From assembly GCF_002776525.5 (NCBI RefSeq), contig NC_045436.1, positions 49,893,313 to 49,957,312 on the forward strand: a DNA stretch of 64,000 nucleotides. Reading direction: 5' to 3'. The notes below the pieces were generated by a model. That model was not told the DNA's origin and ran no database searches. It was given only the letters and a program-made list of their open reading frames with translations. A program made the translations under genes and the position numbers. Each line of letters begins with the position of its first letter. Position 1 is the first letter of the stretch. Origin of the DNA: Piliocolobus tephrosceles. Lineage: Eukaryota > Chordata > Mammalia > Primates > Cercopithecidae. Shown here one piece after another: positions 15,216 through 40,198 of the stretch.

Positions 15216-15883
15216 TGTATCTAAGGAAATTATGATAGTAAAAGAGACCAGACTTAACCAACTCCATCTTGCTTCTAACCTTTGAGCTGTCCTTGTTTAT
15301 TCAAGGAATTTAGCTTATGGTTTGACTCTGAAACAAAATTGTTAATAGCCCTTTCCCCACAAGACTCCCTTCTTGCCTGGGGACCCGTCTGCTTTTGTAG
15401 GACTAACAAATTAGCTACGAGATTACAAATTACAGTTTAGGGGTCACGCAGCTTCTGGCTGCAAGAGTCTGAACCTCCCCAGAATTGTTCCTAGGGATAA
15501 CATCACCATTGTAAACTTTAGATCACTGCTTGAGAGATTTCGCAGACTTCACTCGATGGGTCAGCTGACACCACCCAGACTGGTAATCTGGCTCAACCAG
15601 TTCTGTGATCCCATCCAGAAACAGAAAACCTTACTTAAACCCCACTATGATTCCATCTCCAACCTGACCAATCAACACTCCCTATTCCTGAGACCCTACC
15701 CGCCAAATTGTCTTTAAAAACTCTGATCCTGGAATGCTCGGGAGACTGGTTTGAGTAATAATAAAAATCCAGTCTTCCGCACGGCTGGCTCTTCATGAAT
15801 TATTCTTTCTCCATTGCAGTTGCTGCCTTGACAAATCGGCTCTGTCTGGGCAGCAGGCAAGGTGAACCCCCTGGGCTGTTACA
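15216..15883 (+). mobile_element. ERV LTR (class I-like), near full length
   Basis: About 650-670 bp ending GGGCTGTTACA. It has a CCAATCAACA promoter-like box near 15669 and an AATAATAAAA signal near 15757. The 3' 230 bp match a second copy ending at 18162. The left boundary is uncertain and I found no clean target duplication, so it may be truncated or recombined. Confidence 0.65.
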
Positions 15884-15935
15884 AGAGGGGCAGGGTCCTA
15901 TCGTGCTGCACACACAGAAAGAGAAAAAAGCAGGG

Positions 15936-16289
15936 TGATACGGTTTGACTGTGTCCTCACCCAAATCACCTCGAATTATAATAACCCCCGTGTGTCATGG
16001 GCGAGGCCAGGTGGAGTTAACTGAATCATGGGGGCCGTTTCCCCCATATTGTTCTTGTGATAGTGAGTAAGTCTCACAAGATCTGATGGTTTTATAAATG
16101 GGAGTTCCCCTGCTCAAGCTCTCTTGCCTGCCACCATGTAAGACATGACTTTGCTCCTCATTCATCTTCTGCCATGATTGTGAGGTCTCCCCAGCCATGT
16201 GGAACTGTGAGTCAATTAAACCTCTTGCCTTTATAAATTACCCGGTCTAGGGTATGTCTTCATTAGCAGTGTGAAAACTGACTAACACA
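15936..16289 (+). mobile_element. THE1 solo LTR (MaLR)
   Basis: TGATACGGTTTGACTGTGTC through GACTAACACA is the THE1 LTR layout, with a TATAAA-type box and CAATTAAACCTCT near its end. A perfect 5-bp duplication, CAGGG, flanks it (15931-15935 and 16290-16294). No internal sequence remains. Confidence 0.9.
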
Positions 16290-16977
16290 CAGGGGAACAT
16301 CTAGATAACACTGTAGTGCTGGAGCTTCTCGAGCCAGGCAACAGCTTTGGTAGAAAGGGTAGGCTGCAGAGCTCAGTCTCTGGTGTCAGCCTCTTTGTCT
16401 CTTTGGCTAACCCAGGCAAGACGCCACCAAAGGGGAGGAAGTGAGGCCCCAGTGCCATGTGGATTTTCTCTCCTCTGTGAGAGTCCACAGAAGAAAATGT
16501 GAGGAAATGGAAGCAATTGCTCAACCAAGGCATGGGTGGAACTCAGCTTCACCAGTTTCTATGGCCATGCTGCCTCAACTAACAAGTCAGGCTAGAAATC
16601 ATTAAACCACTTTAATTGAAATTCATTCAAAATCTCTTAAGAGTCATAAATTAAAAAGGACTTCAGAGATAATGAAATTCAAGCCTATATTTGTAAACCA
16701 AAGTGAGACTCAAAGTGGGTTATTTATTTGGTTACCAGTACAAAGTGGCAGCGTCAGGACTTGAACTTTTATCTTCCAAATTCCATTTCCTCTTAAATTG
16801 CAATGAAGTGCAATTTAACACACAAGTCACAGAGATCCTGTTAAAAGGGCTTTATAGCTTTAATCTACAAACGTCTGAGGAAACGTCTGAGGAAAAGAAA
16901 TTAGCTTCCAGAGCAAACCAAGAGAGCAAGGGAACCTAAAGATGATTGATTAATTGTGTTTAAAACCTTTGACTGCT
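16290..16977. other. Intergenic; MIR-like trace
   Basis: A diverged antisense MIR-like stretch lies at about 16650-16800 (GGCAGCGTCAGGACTTGAAC). A short tandem ACGTCTGAGGAA repeat sits at 16870-16894. No gene. Confidence 0.45.
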
Positions 16978-17313
<336 letters not shown>

Positions 17314-17329
17314 CTAGATAATTTAGCAA

Positions 17330-17410
17330 ATAATGATAAGGAAAGAAAGAGCAGGCAAGAAAGAGAGAAAGGGCATGAAAGAAAAAGAAAAATAAAGGAA
17401 GAAAGAATCA
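17330..17410. repeat. GA/GAAA-rich low-complexity tract
   Basis: Purine-rich run of GAAAGAAAGAG-like units. Confidence 0.8.
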
Positions 17411-17879
17411 GTGGGATTGATTGATTATTGGGAGACACTTCTCCAGCATCTCTTGGTTTCTGAATACCTCAGGACAGGAGCAGAGGCAGAGGCACTGGCT
17501 GCCTTTCTTGTGGACCATCTCTTCAGGGAGGTTTGTAGAGCAAACAGCTTTGCAAGACAGAGAGGGTCTTTACTCAGAGCCAAGCATCCAGCTTACTGTT
17601 CTTATAAAAGATTCCGGTTCCCTAAATTTAGGACTTAGGTTCCTCTCCTGTAATCTGCTATGTGTGCAGGCATCATGAGACTTTCGTGATGTTAGGTGGA
17701 ACTGGGGTTAGGGAATTGGCACAAATCTCTCACCTAGGAGACCACTGGCAGACTAACTTGTTAGCTTGCATGTAGGAGAAAAAAAAATCTCAGGTCCTTT
17801 GCAGTTCTTCATATGGATAAAGAAATCCAAGAGCTGGTTCAATGAGGGAAAGAAAACAACCAGCAACAATAATAAATAA
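17411..17879. other. Intergenic, no gene recognised
   Basis: Two overlapping + frames of 75 and 85 codons (17411-17678) have no recognisable domain. No other support for a gene. Confidence 0.4.
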
Positions 17880-18162
17880 TCCATTAACTGGTCTTGAACA
17901 GCACAAGAGGACAGCTTCAACTCCCTATGATTTCATCTCTGACCTCACCAATCAGCACTCCCTACTCCCCACCCACCAAATTATCTTTAAAAACTCTGAT
18001 CTCCAAATACTCGGGGAGACTGATTTGAGTAATAATAAAACATCTCTGGTCTCCCACACAGATGGCTCTGTGTTAATTACTCTTTCTTTTTTGCAATCTC
18101 TCTGTCTTGATAAATCAACTCTGTCTAGGCAGTGGGCAAGGTGAACCTGTTGGCTGGTTACA
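17880..18162 (+). mobile_element. 3' part of a second related ERV LTR
   Basis: The order CACCAATCAGCACTCCCTA, ATCTTTAAAAACTCTGATC, GAGTAATAATAAAAC, and an ending GGCTGGTTACA runs parallel to 15650-15883. The 5' part is missing or too diverged to follow. Confidence 0.7.
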
Positions 18163-19670
<1,508 letters not shown>

Positions 19671-21603
19671 AGTATAAGTACTGTAATAAGCTATATTCAT
19701 GTGATCTCCTTTAGTATCCATCAGAGCCCACTTCCTGTTGGTTGCATCAACCCTACTCTGAAGGAAAAAATTCCATTCCTTTGCAGCCCCCCTCCCGCTA
19801 TAAATAGTGAACACTTGCTCACCAGCAGCTGGAGTTCCGGCCCATCCTTGCTGGAACTCTCCAGGCTCTGTGAGGCAGCTGCTGCAGAATACCAATAGCT
19901 GAAAGAACAAGGATATTCACATGTGCTGAAAATTTGACAATCTCTTAGGCCTTGCTCAGTAGAGTTATAAGATAGTTTTGCCTTATAGGAAAGCAAGTAT
20001 TCCGCACCCCTTTTTTTAAGTGATGGAGCCAATTCACAGCTATGACTCCCAATTCCAGCTAAATGTGGGATTTAAAGAGGCAGCAAGATCCAAAGCTGAG
20101 GCAATAAAACTAGAAGGACCAGAAACCAGAATCCTTTCTCTGTTTCTGTTCCTAATTCACCATATGACCTTGGGATAGTTAAGCTTTTAATTGTTTAATA
20201 TTCCTGGATGTGAAATATGAGAGATAATAACCCTTTTTTCCTTTTTCACAGACCAGTATTCAGATTCATTACATGATCTAGAAAAACAGGTTTTAAAAAG
20301 AGGCATGGGCAGAGCTGGCCCTTGGTCTAGTCTCTACCCACCTTCTCCCACACTCAGGGAAAGATTGGGAAGGGCTAGTAATTTAAAGACTCCCTCACTC
20401 AAACACACACATGCATGACATGAGCCGTTAACCCAGCACCAAATTCACCATCAAGACAAATTGTGCCACTACAGCCCTTGGCTTGTCTCTATGACTTCAG
20501 GGGTATGAGCGAGGTATAGAGTGCATTTTCATGATTATCTTACCCCATGTTCACTCTGATCAAAATTTTTGAGCCCAGAATAGGAACACATAGCCTAACA
20601 AATGGAGGCTACCTATGGGGAAACTAGGCAGGATTTTTAAAATCAAAGGGCATAGATTCCAATCCCCTCACCTCCTGGACAAATCTCCCAGCACTCGCCC
20701 TTCCAAGGGGTCTTGTGATCTGCCTCCACCTGCCTCGCCTTGGGAGCACTTTCAGAACCAAATCTTTTCTTTGCTGTTCCTTCATGCATTCTAGGTGCTC
20801 AATACGTGTTTATAGAATGAAAGATAAGAGCGTCTGGATGGATTCTTCCCCTTTGAGGGAGTCCTTGATGCACATTTTAGCCCACTTTCACCTGCTTGTT
20901 ACAGATGGCTGCACACTGCTCTGTGTTAATCCCCACCACAGACGCCTGGAGCCATTGCTTCTCAAGATGTAGGATTTGATCACAATCAGTAGCCTTAGTT
21001 GTTGCTCCTACAACCTTCTTTCACATGATAAACCAAGGCTGGGAGAGAAGAAATGACCTGGATTTATACTTTGTCTAGAAAATTCACTGTTAATGCATCA
21101 AGTTATTGAGTGACAATTGCTATATCAAAAACTTGGAAATCTTCAGATTCTAATAATGGATTTGGGATATAAAGGATATCTGGACACCGTCTTTGAGGGA
21201 TGAGGAGCATACTCACACACAATTGGGCACTTACCCCTTTGTTACTACAACTCAACTAATTCAGCTACAATCACAAAGAGCAAAAGGTAACACTTTTGAA
21301 ACTAGGGCTGATGCAATTTGGCTCCCACAGACCTGCCTGAGTCCTTTCCAGGATTATAGACCTCCCAAAGCTCCAGGCGAGAGGGAATATGCCCTCAAGG
21401 GTTTCTTAATATGTCCCTCAAGGAACACAACCAAGACTTTTATAGTTGCTCTTGATCTATTGCTTACGTGTGCCAATCAGTTTATGAGGGAGGCCTTGAG
21501 TTTTAAGCCTCTTTGTGTTGAAGAAGCTGGCACTTGAAGAGGAGCTGTCTGCCCCAGTAGAGGAATCATAATTAGGGAAAGAACTCAAAGTTCAAAATGA
21601 AGG
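19671..21603. other. Intergenic, no gene recognised
   Basis: Mostly unique-looking DNA. A MIR-like trace may lie at about 20120-20250 (TAATTCACCATATGACCTTG). ORFs of 65-114 codons occur but none shows a domain or splice support. Confidence 0.4.
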
Positions 21604-21909
<306 letters not shown>

Positions 21910-22465
21910 TTTAAAATGAAGTCTACCCAGCAGGGCGAGCCTGGGCAGAATTCTAAGAGGCAGGAGGCTGTCCTGTCCTTAGCATCTCCCCCTTCCTCTG
22001 CTCATACTTGCCCTGCTTCCTTCACAGAGGCTGTGTCTCTCAACCACATACCTGCCTAACACCTCAGTGTCCCCCTGGCTCCACCACCCCTCACCTGACT
22101 CCAGGGTCCTCTCCAGACCCTCCTCTGCCTTTGCACCCCAGGCTCTAAACTTAACCTTCTCTCCCAAATGAAAGTTGCTTCTCTTCTGCATTGATCTCAT
22201 TTGTGCACAGAAAAGTGTTGCTATTTCAGATCTGCCTTTGGTAGATCAGAAAGGCGGGTAGATAGCCAGAGACAATACCTCCTCCTTTGACAGCAAAGTG
22301 ACATTTCTCTCTGTTCAAGCACCAAAGGCCACATTCAGATTCCACCTTTTCCTCTGCTGATGCAAGGTACAGGCCCACTGTTCTGCCCTCGGAAGGTATG
22401 TGCAGAAGGCCTCAAATAAGTCATAGAAAAGGTCCTCCAAAGTTTCCCAAACATTATTCTTCCAT
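21910..22465. other. Intergenic, no gene recognised
   Basis: A CT-rich stretch at about 21970-22200 and ordinary DNA. Nothing supported as a gene. Confidence 0.4.
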
Positions 22466-22469
22466 GATA

Positions 22470-22640
22470 ATAGCACTATGATTTGCAGACTGTCTACCAG
22501 GCATTAGGGACTCCACATCTCAGCCCACGAGATGTTATCACCCTCATGTTACAGTTTAGAAAATTGAGGCTGAGAAGTTAGTATACAAACTGGTTGTTGG
22601 TGACAGAGCTTGAATCGGAACCCAGGTCTGCTTGACTTCA
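22470..22640 (-). repeat. MIR copy
   Basis: CTACCAGGCATTAGGGACTC, CACCCTCATGTTACAGTTTA and GAAAATTGAGGCTGAGAAG are in antisense MIR order. Confidence 0.65.
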
Positions 22641-23129
22641 ATGAGTAAAACAGGGACTTTGCTCTCTAGTGAAGACCAGGGACCATGAGGATAAATTCTG
22701 ATGACCATTTGAAATTAAGACCCAGTGAAAGGCTCTGCTGCCGGCAAGAGCGGACAGGAGTGTTGTCTTGTGTTTGTCTGGGTGGAAGGCAGAGAACAGT
22801 TCACTGGAAATGAGACAGTTTGTAAGGTGTTCTTGACAGAGTCCTGCCTGAAAGAATGCTTCCCTCTTTAAACAAAACAAATAATTTGTTTTCAAGTTTA
22901 CTCACAAACAGAACCAACTGAAGTTTTTGTATCCAAACATTCATGATAAGCAGCAAACTCTTTGATTATAACACCTTGCAGGGAAGAGACTTTAGATAGC
23001 AAAATGTAAAACACTTTTCTTACTTTGGAGAATTTTTGAGAGAAAGAACTGTTACTGTTATGGGTTTAATTGTGTCCAAACACTAACCCCCAGAACCTCA
23101 AAATGTGATCTCATTTAGAAATACAGGCT

Positions 23130-23362
23130 TTGGCCAAGCACGGTGGCTCATGCCTGGAATCCCAGGTGGGAGGACTGCTTGAGGCCAGGAGCTCGAGACT
23201 GGCCTAGGCAATATGGTGAAATCCCATCTCTAGAAAAAATAAGAAATAAAAATAGGCTAGGCATGGTGACACATGCATCTAGTCCCAGCTACTTGAGAGG
23301 CTGAGGTAGATTGTTTGAGCCCAGGAGTTTGAGACTGCAGTGAGCCAATATTTTGCCACTGC
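23130..23362 (+). mobile_element. Alu, internally deleted
   Basis: GGCCAAGCACGGTGGCTCAT, with a gap after the first box, running into the purine microsatellite. Confidence 0.85.
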
Positions 23363-23422
23363 AGAGGGAAGGAAGGAAGGAAGGAAGGAAGGAAGGAAGG
23401 AAGGAAGGAAGGAAGGAAGGAA

Positions 23423-23479
<57 letters not shown>

Positions 23480-23504
23480 GGAGGGAGGGAGGGAGGGAGG
23501 GAGG
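23363..23504. repeat. Compound purine microsatellite (GGAA)n(GAAA)n(GA)n(GGGA)n
   Basis: About 15 GGAA units, then GAAA, GA and GGGA arrays: a pure purine strand over about 140 bases. The long Lys/Glu/Gly and Phe/Leu/Ser frames across it are repeat artefacts. Confidence 0.95.
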
Positions 23505-23561
23505 TCAAGTGAACTTGGGAGAGGTAATCAAGTTGAAATCAGGTGATCAGGGTGGTTCCTA

Positions 23562-24128
<567 letters not shown>

Positions 24129-24229
24129 TTAAGTCACTCAGCTTGTGGTACTTTCTTTGGAGCAGCCCTAAGAAACTGATGCAATCACCAACCTAGATTT
24201 TAAAATAACAACAACAACAACAGAAGCAA

Positions 24230-24420
24230 TAATGGTGTCCTTGTTTAATCTTCTCAATAAACCAGTGAAGTGAGTATTATTGTTTTCCCCATTTTAGAAA
24301 GAGGCAGGCAGGCACAGCTAAGTAAGGTTGAGAAATTTGCTAAAAAGGGATGGGGCTTTGATTTGACTCTGGGCCACCTGACTTGGAAGCCTTCTATGTT
24401 ATACTCCTGCTGACACTGTA
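24230..24420 (-). repeat. MIR-like copy
   Basis: An ATAAACCAGTGAAGTGAGTATTA-type segment, CCCCATTTTAGAAAGAGG and a GGGGCTTTGATTTGACTCTG segment follow antisense MIR order, diverged. Confidence 0.6.
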
Positions 24421-24830
24421 GAGTGGGTTCCATGGAAAACCCCAACTGCCTGGAAAGGAAACCCACACAACTCCCTATCCAGGGAAGCCAATATTTATGG
24501 CCTTGTCTTATTATTTCAGTTAAAGTAAAATTTTAACTAGCTACAAAATGTAAGTGCTCCAAACACATATACTAAGTAAAATGTAAAGTAGTTTTAAATT
24601 AGTAATCATCTGGGATTATCCAGACTCTGCTTCCCACTATTAGTATAAATTAGTCAATAATTGAGTTTCTGTATTTGTAATAGAGATAATAAAAGAAGTT
24701 ATGTAAGAAGTGTGACTGTTTTCATTTTTTCCATTTGATAAAACTGAAATGCGGAGAGACAACTGACTTGTCCAGAGGACGTGGTTGCAATAATAAATCC
24801 AGAACTAGGGCCTGGATCTTTTTAATCATA
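24421..24830. other. Intergenic, no gene recognised
   Basis: AT-rich DNA; a MIR-like trace may lie at 24730-24800. Confidence 0.4.
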
Positions 24831-25289
<459 letters not shown>

Positions 25290-25344
25290 CTACTAGGATG
25301 TAGACAAGATTCAAATGTCTATAATATTTCAGAGATTAATTTGG

Positions 25345-26050
<706 letters not shown>

Positions 26051-26090
26051 TATCCTTCTGTGGTTGCACATATATTTAAATCACACATCA

Positions 26091-28989
<2,899 letters not shown>

Positions 28990-29118
28990 TGGGAAGGCAT
29001 CTTTGAGGAGGTGACTTTTATGCTGAGATCACAAACCACCTAAGAGAAGATGAGGGGAGTGGACTCTCAGGTAAGGAGGCAGGGTGAGTGCAAAGGCCCA
29101 GAGGTAGGATAGAACAAA

Positions 29119-29175
29119 ACAGTCTCAGCCTCCCAGAGTGCTAGGATTACAGGCGTGAGTCACCACTCCTGGCTA
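29119..29175 (-). mobile_element. Alu fragment
   Basis: CTCAGCCTCCCAGAGTGCTA through GTCACCACTCCTGGCT only. Confidence 0.75.
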
Positions 29176-29767
29176 CACTGGAAGGCTTTAAACAGGGCAA
29201 AGCCTTATGTGATCTGACTTGAAAGGCTACTCTTCTACCTATGAAGAACAGGCAAGAGTAGAAGCAGAAACACAAATGAACCAGATGACAGCAGGGATGC
29301 TGGTGGCCACCATGTAGTGTACACTTAACCATGTGCCTGGAGCTCCTTAAAGCCCTTTGTCTGCATTATCCATTAATCCACACAACCTCTCTATAGGGTA
29401 ATTTCTAGAATGTCCATAGTACACATACAGAAAATAAAGTCTAGAAAAGTAATGTGCCTCCAACTCGTAAGGGTTTTTTTTAATTATAATTATAATTATA
29501 AAATTGATTAAATCAATAATAGTTATCATAAGAAACATTTTTTAAATGAGCAAAAAGAGAAATTAAATCACTCAAGATCACATCATTCTGTGATAATTAC
29601 TATTAACATTTTGGCTTATTTTTACTAGATGTTGTTCTATGCAAGTATATTATCTACTGTTCTCAAAAGCATATGATTGCTTGCTTCTACACATTAAATA
29701 ATTTCTAGATTACAAATGTTTACAATTTTATTATTAATTTTAAGAACACTGCCTACAAGTTCATCTT
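29176..29767. other. Intergenic, no gene recognised
   Basis: AT-rich, with an ATAATT run at 29482-29502. A MIR-like trace lies at about 29310-29460. Confidence 0.4.
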
Positions 29768-29914
<147 letters not shown>

Positions 29915-29941
29915 TGAATGACACTATAAAAAAACTGTGGC

Positions 29942-30565
<624 letters not shown>

Positions 30566-30650
30566 ATGCTGAACTGTAATACACGGAATCAAATGTACCA
30601 TTGGACAGTTAATTAATATGAGATATTACTTAAGAATGGAGTTAATTTAA

Positions 30651-31027
<377 letters not shown>

Positions 31028-31234
31028 TATGCTTATATATTTTTATAAAGTGTCTGAAAGGGCATACCAGATTGTTTGTCATAATTACTGTTGGTTGTTA
31101 GGATTTTGAGTGATTTTTACATTTTATTTTTGATATTCCATTTAATCTCTCTCCAATGAATGTTTTTCTTCTAAAATTAATAAAGTAAATGGTGATTTAA
31201 AATTATAGATTAAGACTGGATTTTTAAAAAATTA

Positions 31235-32000
<766 letters not shown>

Positions 32001-32421
32001 TACGATGCAGTTTGGATGTTGTCCCCTCCCAAATCTCATGTTGAAATGTAATACCCCATATTGGAGGTGGGGCCTGGGGGGAGGTGGCTGGATCATGGGG
32101 ATGGATTTCTCATGAATGGTTTAGCACCATCCTCTTGGTGCTATCCTCATGATAGTGAGTGAGTTTTCAAGAGATGTGGTCGTTTAAGTGTGTAGCACCT
32201 TCCGCCTCTCTCTCTTGCTCCTGCTCTGTCCATGTGACTGCCTGCTCCCCCTTCACCTTCTGCCATGACTGTAAGTTTGTTGAGGCCTTCCCAGAAGCTG
32301 AGCAGATGCCGTCATGCTTATTGTATAGCCTTTAGAGCCATGAGCCAATTAAATCTCTTTTCTTTCTAAATTACCTGGTCTCAGGTATTTCTTCACAGCA
32401 ATGTGAGAACAGATTAATACA
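32001..32421 (+). mobile_element. MST-type MaLR solo LTR
   Basis: GCAGTTTGGATGTTGTCCCC, GAGGTGGGGCCTGGGGGGAG, a TTCTGCCATGACTGTAAGTT segment, CCAATTAAATCTCTTTTC and a GAACAGATTAATACA end. C-runs (CCCC) on both sides fit a short target duplication. Confidence 0.85.
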
Positions 32422-32559
32422 CCCCATAAGTCCATCTTGTATGGCACCATAAACTTGATGTAGAGCTTCTTTGAGAACTTTTCCTTTACTCAGTAATCTT
32501 CTAGAATTATTTCTCCACAACTGTCCTGCTACTCCCATTTCCTCTATCTGTGCCTTTTC

Positions 32560-32720
32560 ATGGTTTGCACAGCTGTGGTTCCAATCCCACTCTCACTAGT
32601 TATGCGACTCCGGACAAGTTATTTGAACTCACAGTCTCAGGTTTCCTCATCTATAAATGGAGATCATATTCCGTAAGGTCATTTTCAGGATGGAATGAAA
32701 TGATGTGACTCAGTCTCCTG
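32560..32720 (+). repeat. MIR copy
   Basis: GTTATGCGACTCCGGACAAG, GGTTTCCTCATCTATAAATG and GATGGAATGAAATGATGTG are in sense MIR order. Confidence 0.75.
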
Positions 32721-32829
32721 GGAAACAGCAGACTGTCTCTAAATGCCATCTCTTGTTGCTTTACCCTTGCCCTCTGATGCCCACCCTCTGAGGAGTCTTG
32801 TCACTCTGCATGAAGTGTGAGGTATGGCT

Positions 32830-32960
32830 GAAGACCCAATGGGCCTTGATTTGAGCCTCATTTGGCCACATTTCAGTTGTGGGATCCTGGGCAAGTTTTT
32901 AAACATCTCTGGTCTTGGGGATGAATTATTGTGAGGTGCAAATGAGCTCAGAGATGCCAA
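32830..32960 (+). repeat. MIR-like fragment
   Basis: GGGATCCTGGGCAAGTTTTT and TTGTGAGGTGCAAATGAGCT are in sense MIR order, diverged. Confidence 0.55.
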
Positions 32961-37140
<4,180 letters not shown>

Positions 37141-37141
37141 G

Positions 37142-37162
37142 AAAAAAAAAAAAAAAAAAAAA
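37142..37162. repeat. Poly-A run without an attached Alu
   Basis: About 21 A in a row; no SINE body on either side. Confidence 0.9.
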
Positions 37163-37294
37163 GTCACTCTCCGTGTGAACATGAAAGCAAGTCTCACCCA
37201 GCCTAGATGTTGGATGTCCTGTTCAGTCCTGTTCCTCCCTGGTAGAGCTCGTTCTGTCTCACTGGGAGCTGCCAAGTTAAGAGCTGAGCCACAC

Positions 37295-37330
37295 CGCTGC
37301 TGCTGCCGCTGCCGCTGCTGCTGCTGCTGC
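37295..37330. repeat. (CTG/CCG) trinucleotide repeat
   Basis: About 12 GCTG/GCCG-type triplets in a row, mixed CTG and CCG. A - strand frame reads poly-Gln/Arg through it, but that frame has no other support. Confidence 0.9.
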
Positions 37331-39419
37331 ACATTGTTTGTGATTAAGAGTTTTATTGATTTTCTAGCCCATGACCACATTGGGGGGAACAGAGTACGAC
37401 AGGGGAAACTGGTGGAAAGCCAATAAGAAAGAGAGTTTATGAAATCAGCTCTCAATGAAGAAAACTGTGGGAAAGAATGCTATGGAAGCAGATTTGGGGC
37501 CAGTCGATGTGGGAAAGTAGAACAACTCAGAAATGCTCTTCAGATTTGAACTGAAACAAAGCACTTTGCCAAAACACAGGAGGAGAATCCAGTCTGTGAG
37601 AAAGACTCAGCACTGTTTATATAAAACAGAATATTCCTATCTGCAAAATCATTGCTGACAATGCTTAACCCACATTCTGTACCAGGCACTGTGTTGTGTT
37701 CTAGGACCATAAATAAGAATCAGTCCGTCTAGAGAAGGAGACTTGAAATATACACAACATGATTTGTAAAGGTACAAGTGGATCTTAAGAGAGTCATAAA
37801 AACATTTTGCCCTAGCTTTGGGCCCAGAGCCAGCAGGAATGAACGGTGGGGGAAGAGGGATGGAACTGTGTCCCTGCTGCTGCCTGAGTCATGTGCAGAT
37901 CTGGTAAAGGTCCTCTGGTAGTTTACATGCCCCACCCCCCATCACTACTAACTTTGCTAGAAAGACCCTGCTCCCTTCCTGTCCCTGCCTCTTGCAGGTC
38001 CGGAGGACCTCTGCTTCACCGACAGGGGTCATCGGCAGCGTTTCAGGTGCTCTCAAGGTAGTAGATAGAAAGGGAGCGCTTGACAGTTTGGGTGCTTAGG
38101 CTGGGAAAACCTCACAGCACCAAGGGGACAGTTGGACACTTGCAACATGATTCGCCCCCTCTCCTTCACTCCCACACATACCCACCCACCACGAACCTGT
38201 GTCTTCTGTGCGTCTGGAGAGGAGATTTCTTCCAGCCTCCCAACCCTGCCTCACTCCCTTTGAGTAAGAGAATGAAGTATTTTTCATTCTCTTACTTTAA
38301 GAGCTTTCTTTAGCTTTCAGCATTGTATTTAAAGCTGCTTTCTTTAGCTTTCAGCATTGTATTCGCCCCTGAAAATCAACTGGAAACTGGGGAAGATGAG
38401 TATCTGGTATGTTCTAGTGCACCAATGTAACATGCAAGGGAGGAGGTGATATGTAAAAAGGTTAAATAAGAAAAAATATCATATAATTTAAAACCAGTGA
38501 GTGACCGAGCTCAGTAAATGATAGCTTTTAAAAAATCAGATATAAAATCCTGTTTCTGTGGTTCATGTTTGAAAATGATGTAACCTAAAGTGGCTCTTTC
38601 ATCTTCCACTGCAGCTACACCTTCTCTGTTTAGCCTTGGACTCCCAGTATCTGCACTGGAGGACTTTAAGGAGGTCAAACCTAAGCCAAGAGACTTCAGA
38701 GAGGTCTAGACTAAGTGAGAGGGTGTCTTGCTTGAGCCAGAGAACCTGAGTGATCTAGCCTAAGCCCCAAGGACCTTATGTCAATGTAGACTAAGCCTCT
38801 AATCTGGAGGAATTCAGGCTGGCTGGCTGGGCTCCCAAGACACCTCTGCAGGTGAGCAACACCAGGACTCAAAGTCTCCTAACTTCTGGTTCAGGGCCCT
38901 CCCCTTTCTAAAATAGTCAAAGGGGCTGAAATTCCTGGAAGTGTGTGGTACTAATGTTCCTAGCATTGTTCTCTTTTTCATAGAGGAAAAACTGACTTTA
39001 AGAAACAAGCCGGCAATACTTGACAAAAATATCTACCATTTAAGCACAGAGCCAAAAACAAGGAGTAGTCAGTCTCCCGGGCGCTGGAAGTATTTTGAAA
39101 TCCCCAAAGTCTCATTCATTGTTCAGAAAGCAAAATGGAACTACTTTTTTTTTGCTCCCTCCTCCCCTCCCTGCAGTAGCTGTTCTTGGCAGGTGCCCAG
39201 AGTAGCACCCGGTAATTCCACGGTACATTGTGTACATTTGCATCTGTTTAATCGGCTATTTACAGTCGTCCTTTACCGCCACCTGTAAGAGGCAGCGCCA
39301 TAATGACACTAAGTGGCTGGGCCGGAAGCCGGGTGCCCAGTGGTTTTCTCCACTTGAGGACGCCTGAATCTGTGAAGTGGTTGGCACTTGGAGAAACAGG
39401 GAGACAGCTGGGGACATCA
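37331..39419. other. Proximal upstream DNA of SETD7
   Basis: Unique-looking DNA without Alus for about 2 kb before the CpG island. It includes a 27-bp direct repeat (38303-38329 and 38337-38363) and loosely repeated CTAAGCC/CTAGACTAAG units (38670-38800). Proximal regulatory elements are plausible but unproven. Confidence 0.5.
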
Positions 39420-40198
39420 CACGTACAGGGCGGGAGGCGCGGGAAAGAGCCGCGCCAGACGGAGGGTCCTTCCTTCCACGTTAGCTCCACTCGGCGGCTC
39501 CTTTTCAATTACCACAGCCGCGAGAAGGAACCTGCCGAGCCTTCGGTGCGGCTTGTTTCCTGCCTGACGGAGAGCCCGCTGCCATTTGGATTTGATGAAT
39601 TTCTGAATCACCCGAGGGCCTGGCGACCCGAAGGAGGGCGGGGAGTGGGGGCGCTGGGGTGGACCTCGCCATCCTGCGGAATCCGGGCCAGATAACAGCC
39701 CCCGAGCTCGGGAAATCGGCTTGCGGATGTGATGCGGGACCGCGAGGACACCTGCGCTCCCGTGCGTGTCGCACTCGTGCAGCTCCCGGTGGCGAACGGG
39801 GTGATGTGGGGGCGAGGGTGAGAGGAAGTCCAGGCGCCAGAGCGTCAGAAACGCTTCCTTAGCTTCCCTGGCACTTTGGAGGTTGTCTCGAGGGGGCACG
39901 GACAGTGCACGGCGGACTTTCAACTTGCTCCCAGCACAACTGGAGGCCGGGAGCTCGGAGCCCCCACGGGCGGTCCAAGTGTCCGGAAGAAGCCCGCAGC
40001 GCCCGGGACCGCGTTGCGCGCTCGGGGCGCGCCAAGCCACACCTAAGCAAAGGAGAAACGCTCACGGGCCAGAGGCGGGTTGGCTGGGACGCGGAATACG
40101 CTCGGCCCCGGAGCGCCTTTCGTTTTAAGGAGCCTTACTTCTGGAAAGGGACAGGGAACTGTCAATCAGCGAGGGAGGGAGCGCACCGGCGCTGGGTG

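Noticed and set aside
16128..16198. ATG-started short frames inside the THE1 LTR
   Set aside because: LTR sequence only; no coding signal.
23363..23504. Array-like repetition that might suggest a CRISPR
   Set aside because: Tetranucleotide microsatellite in a primate genome; no spacers and no cas genes.
39417..40040. 207-codon - strand frame
   Set aside because: Lies in the GC-rich promoter; no domain, and it overlaps several other open frames.
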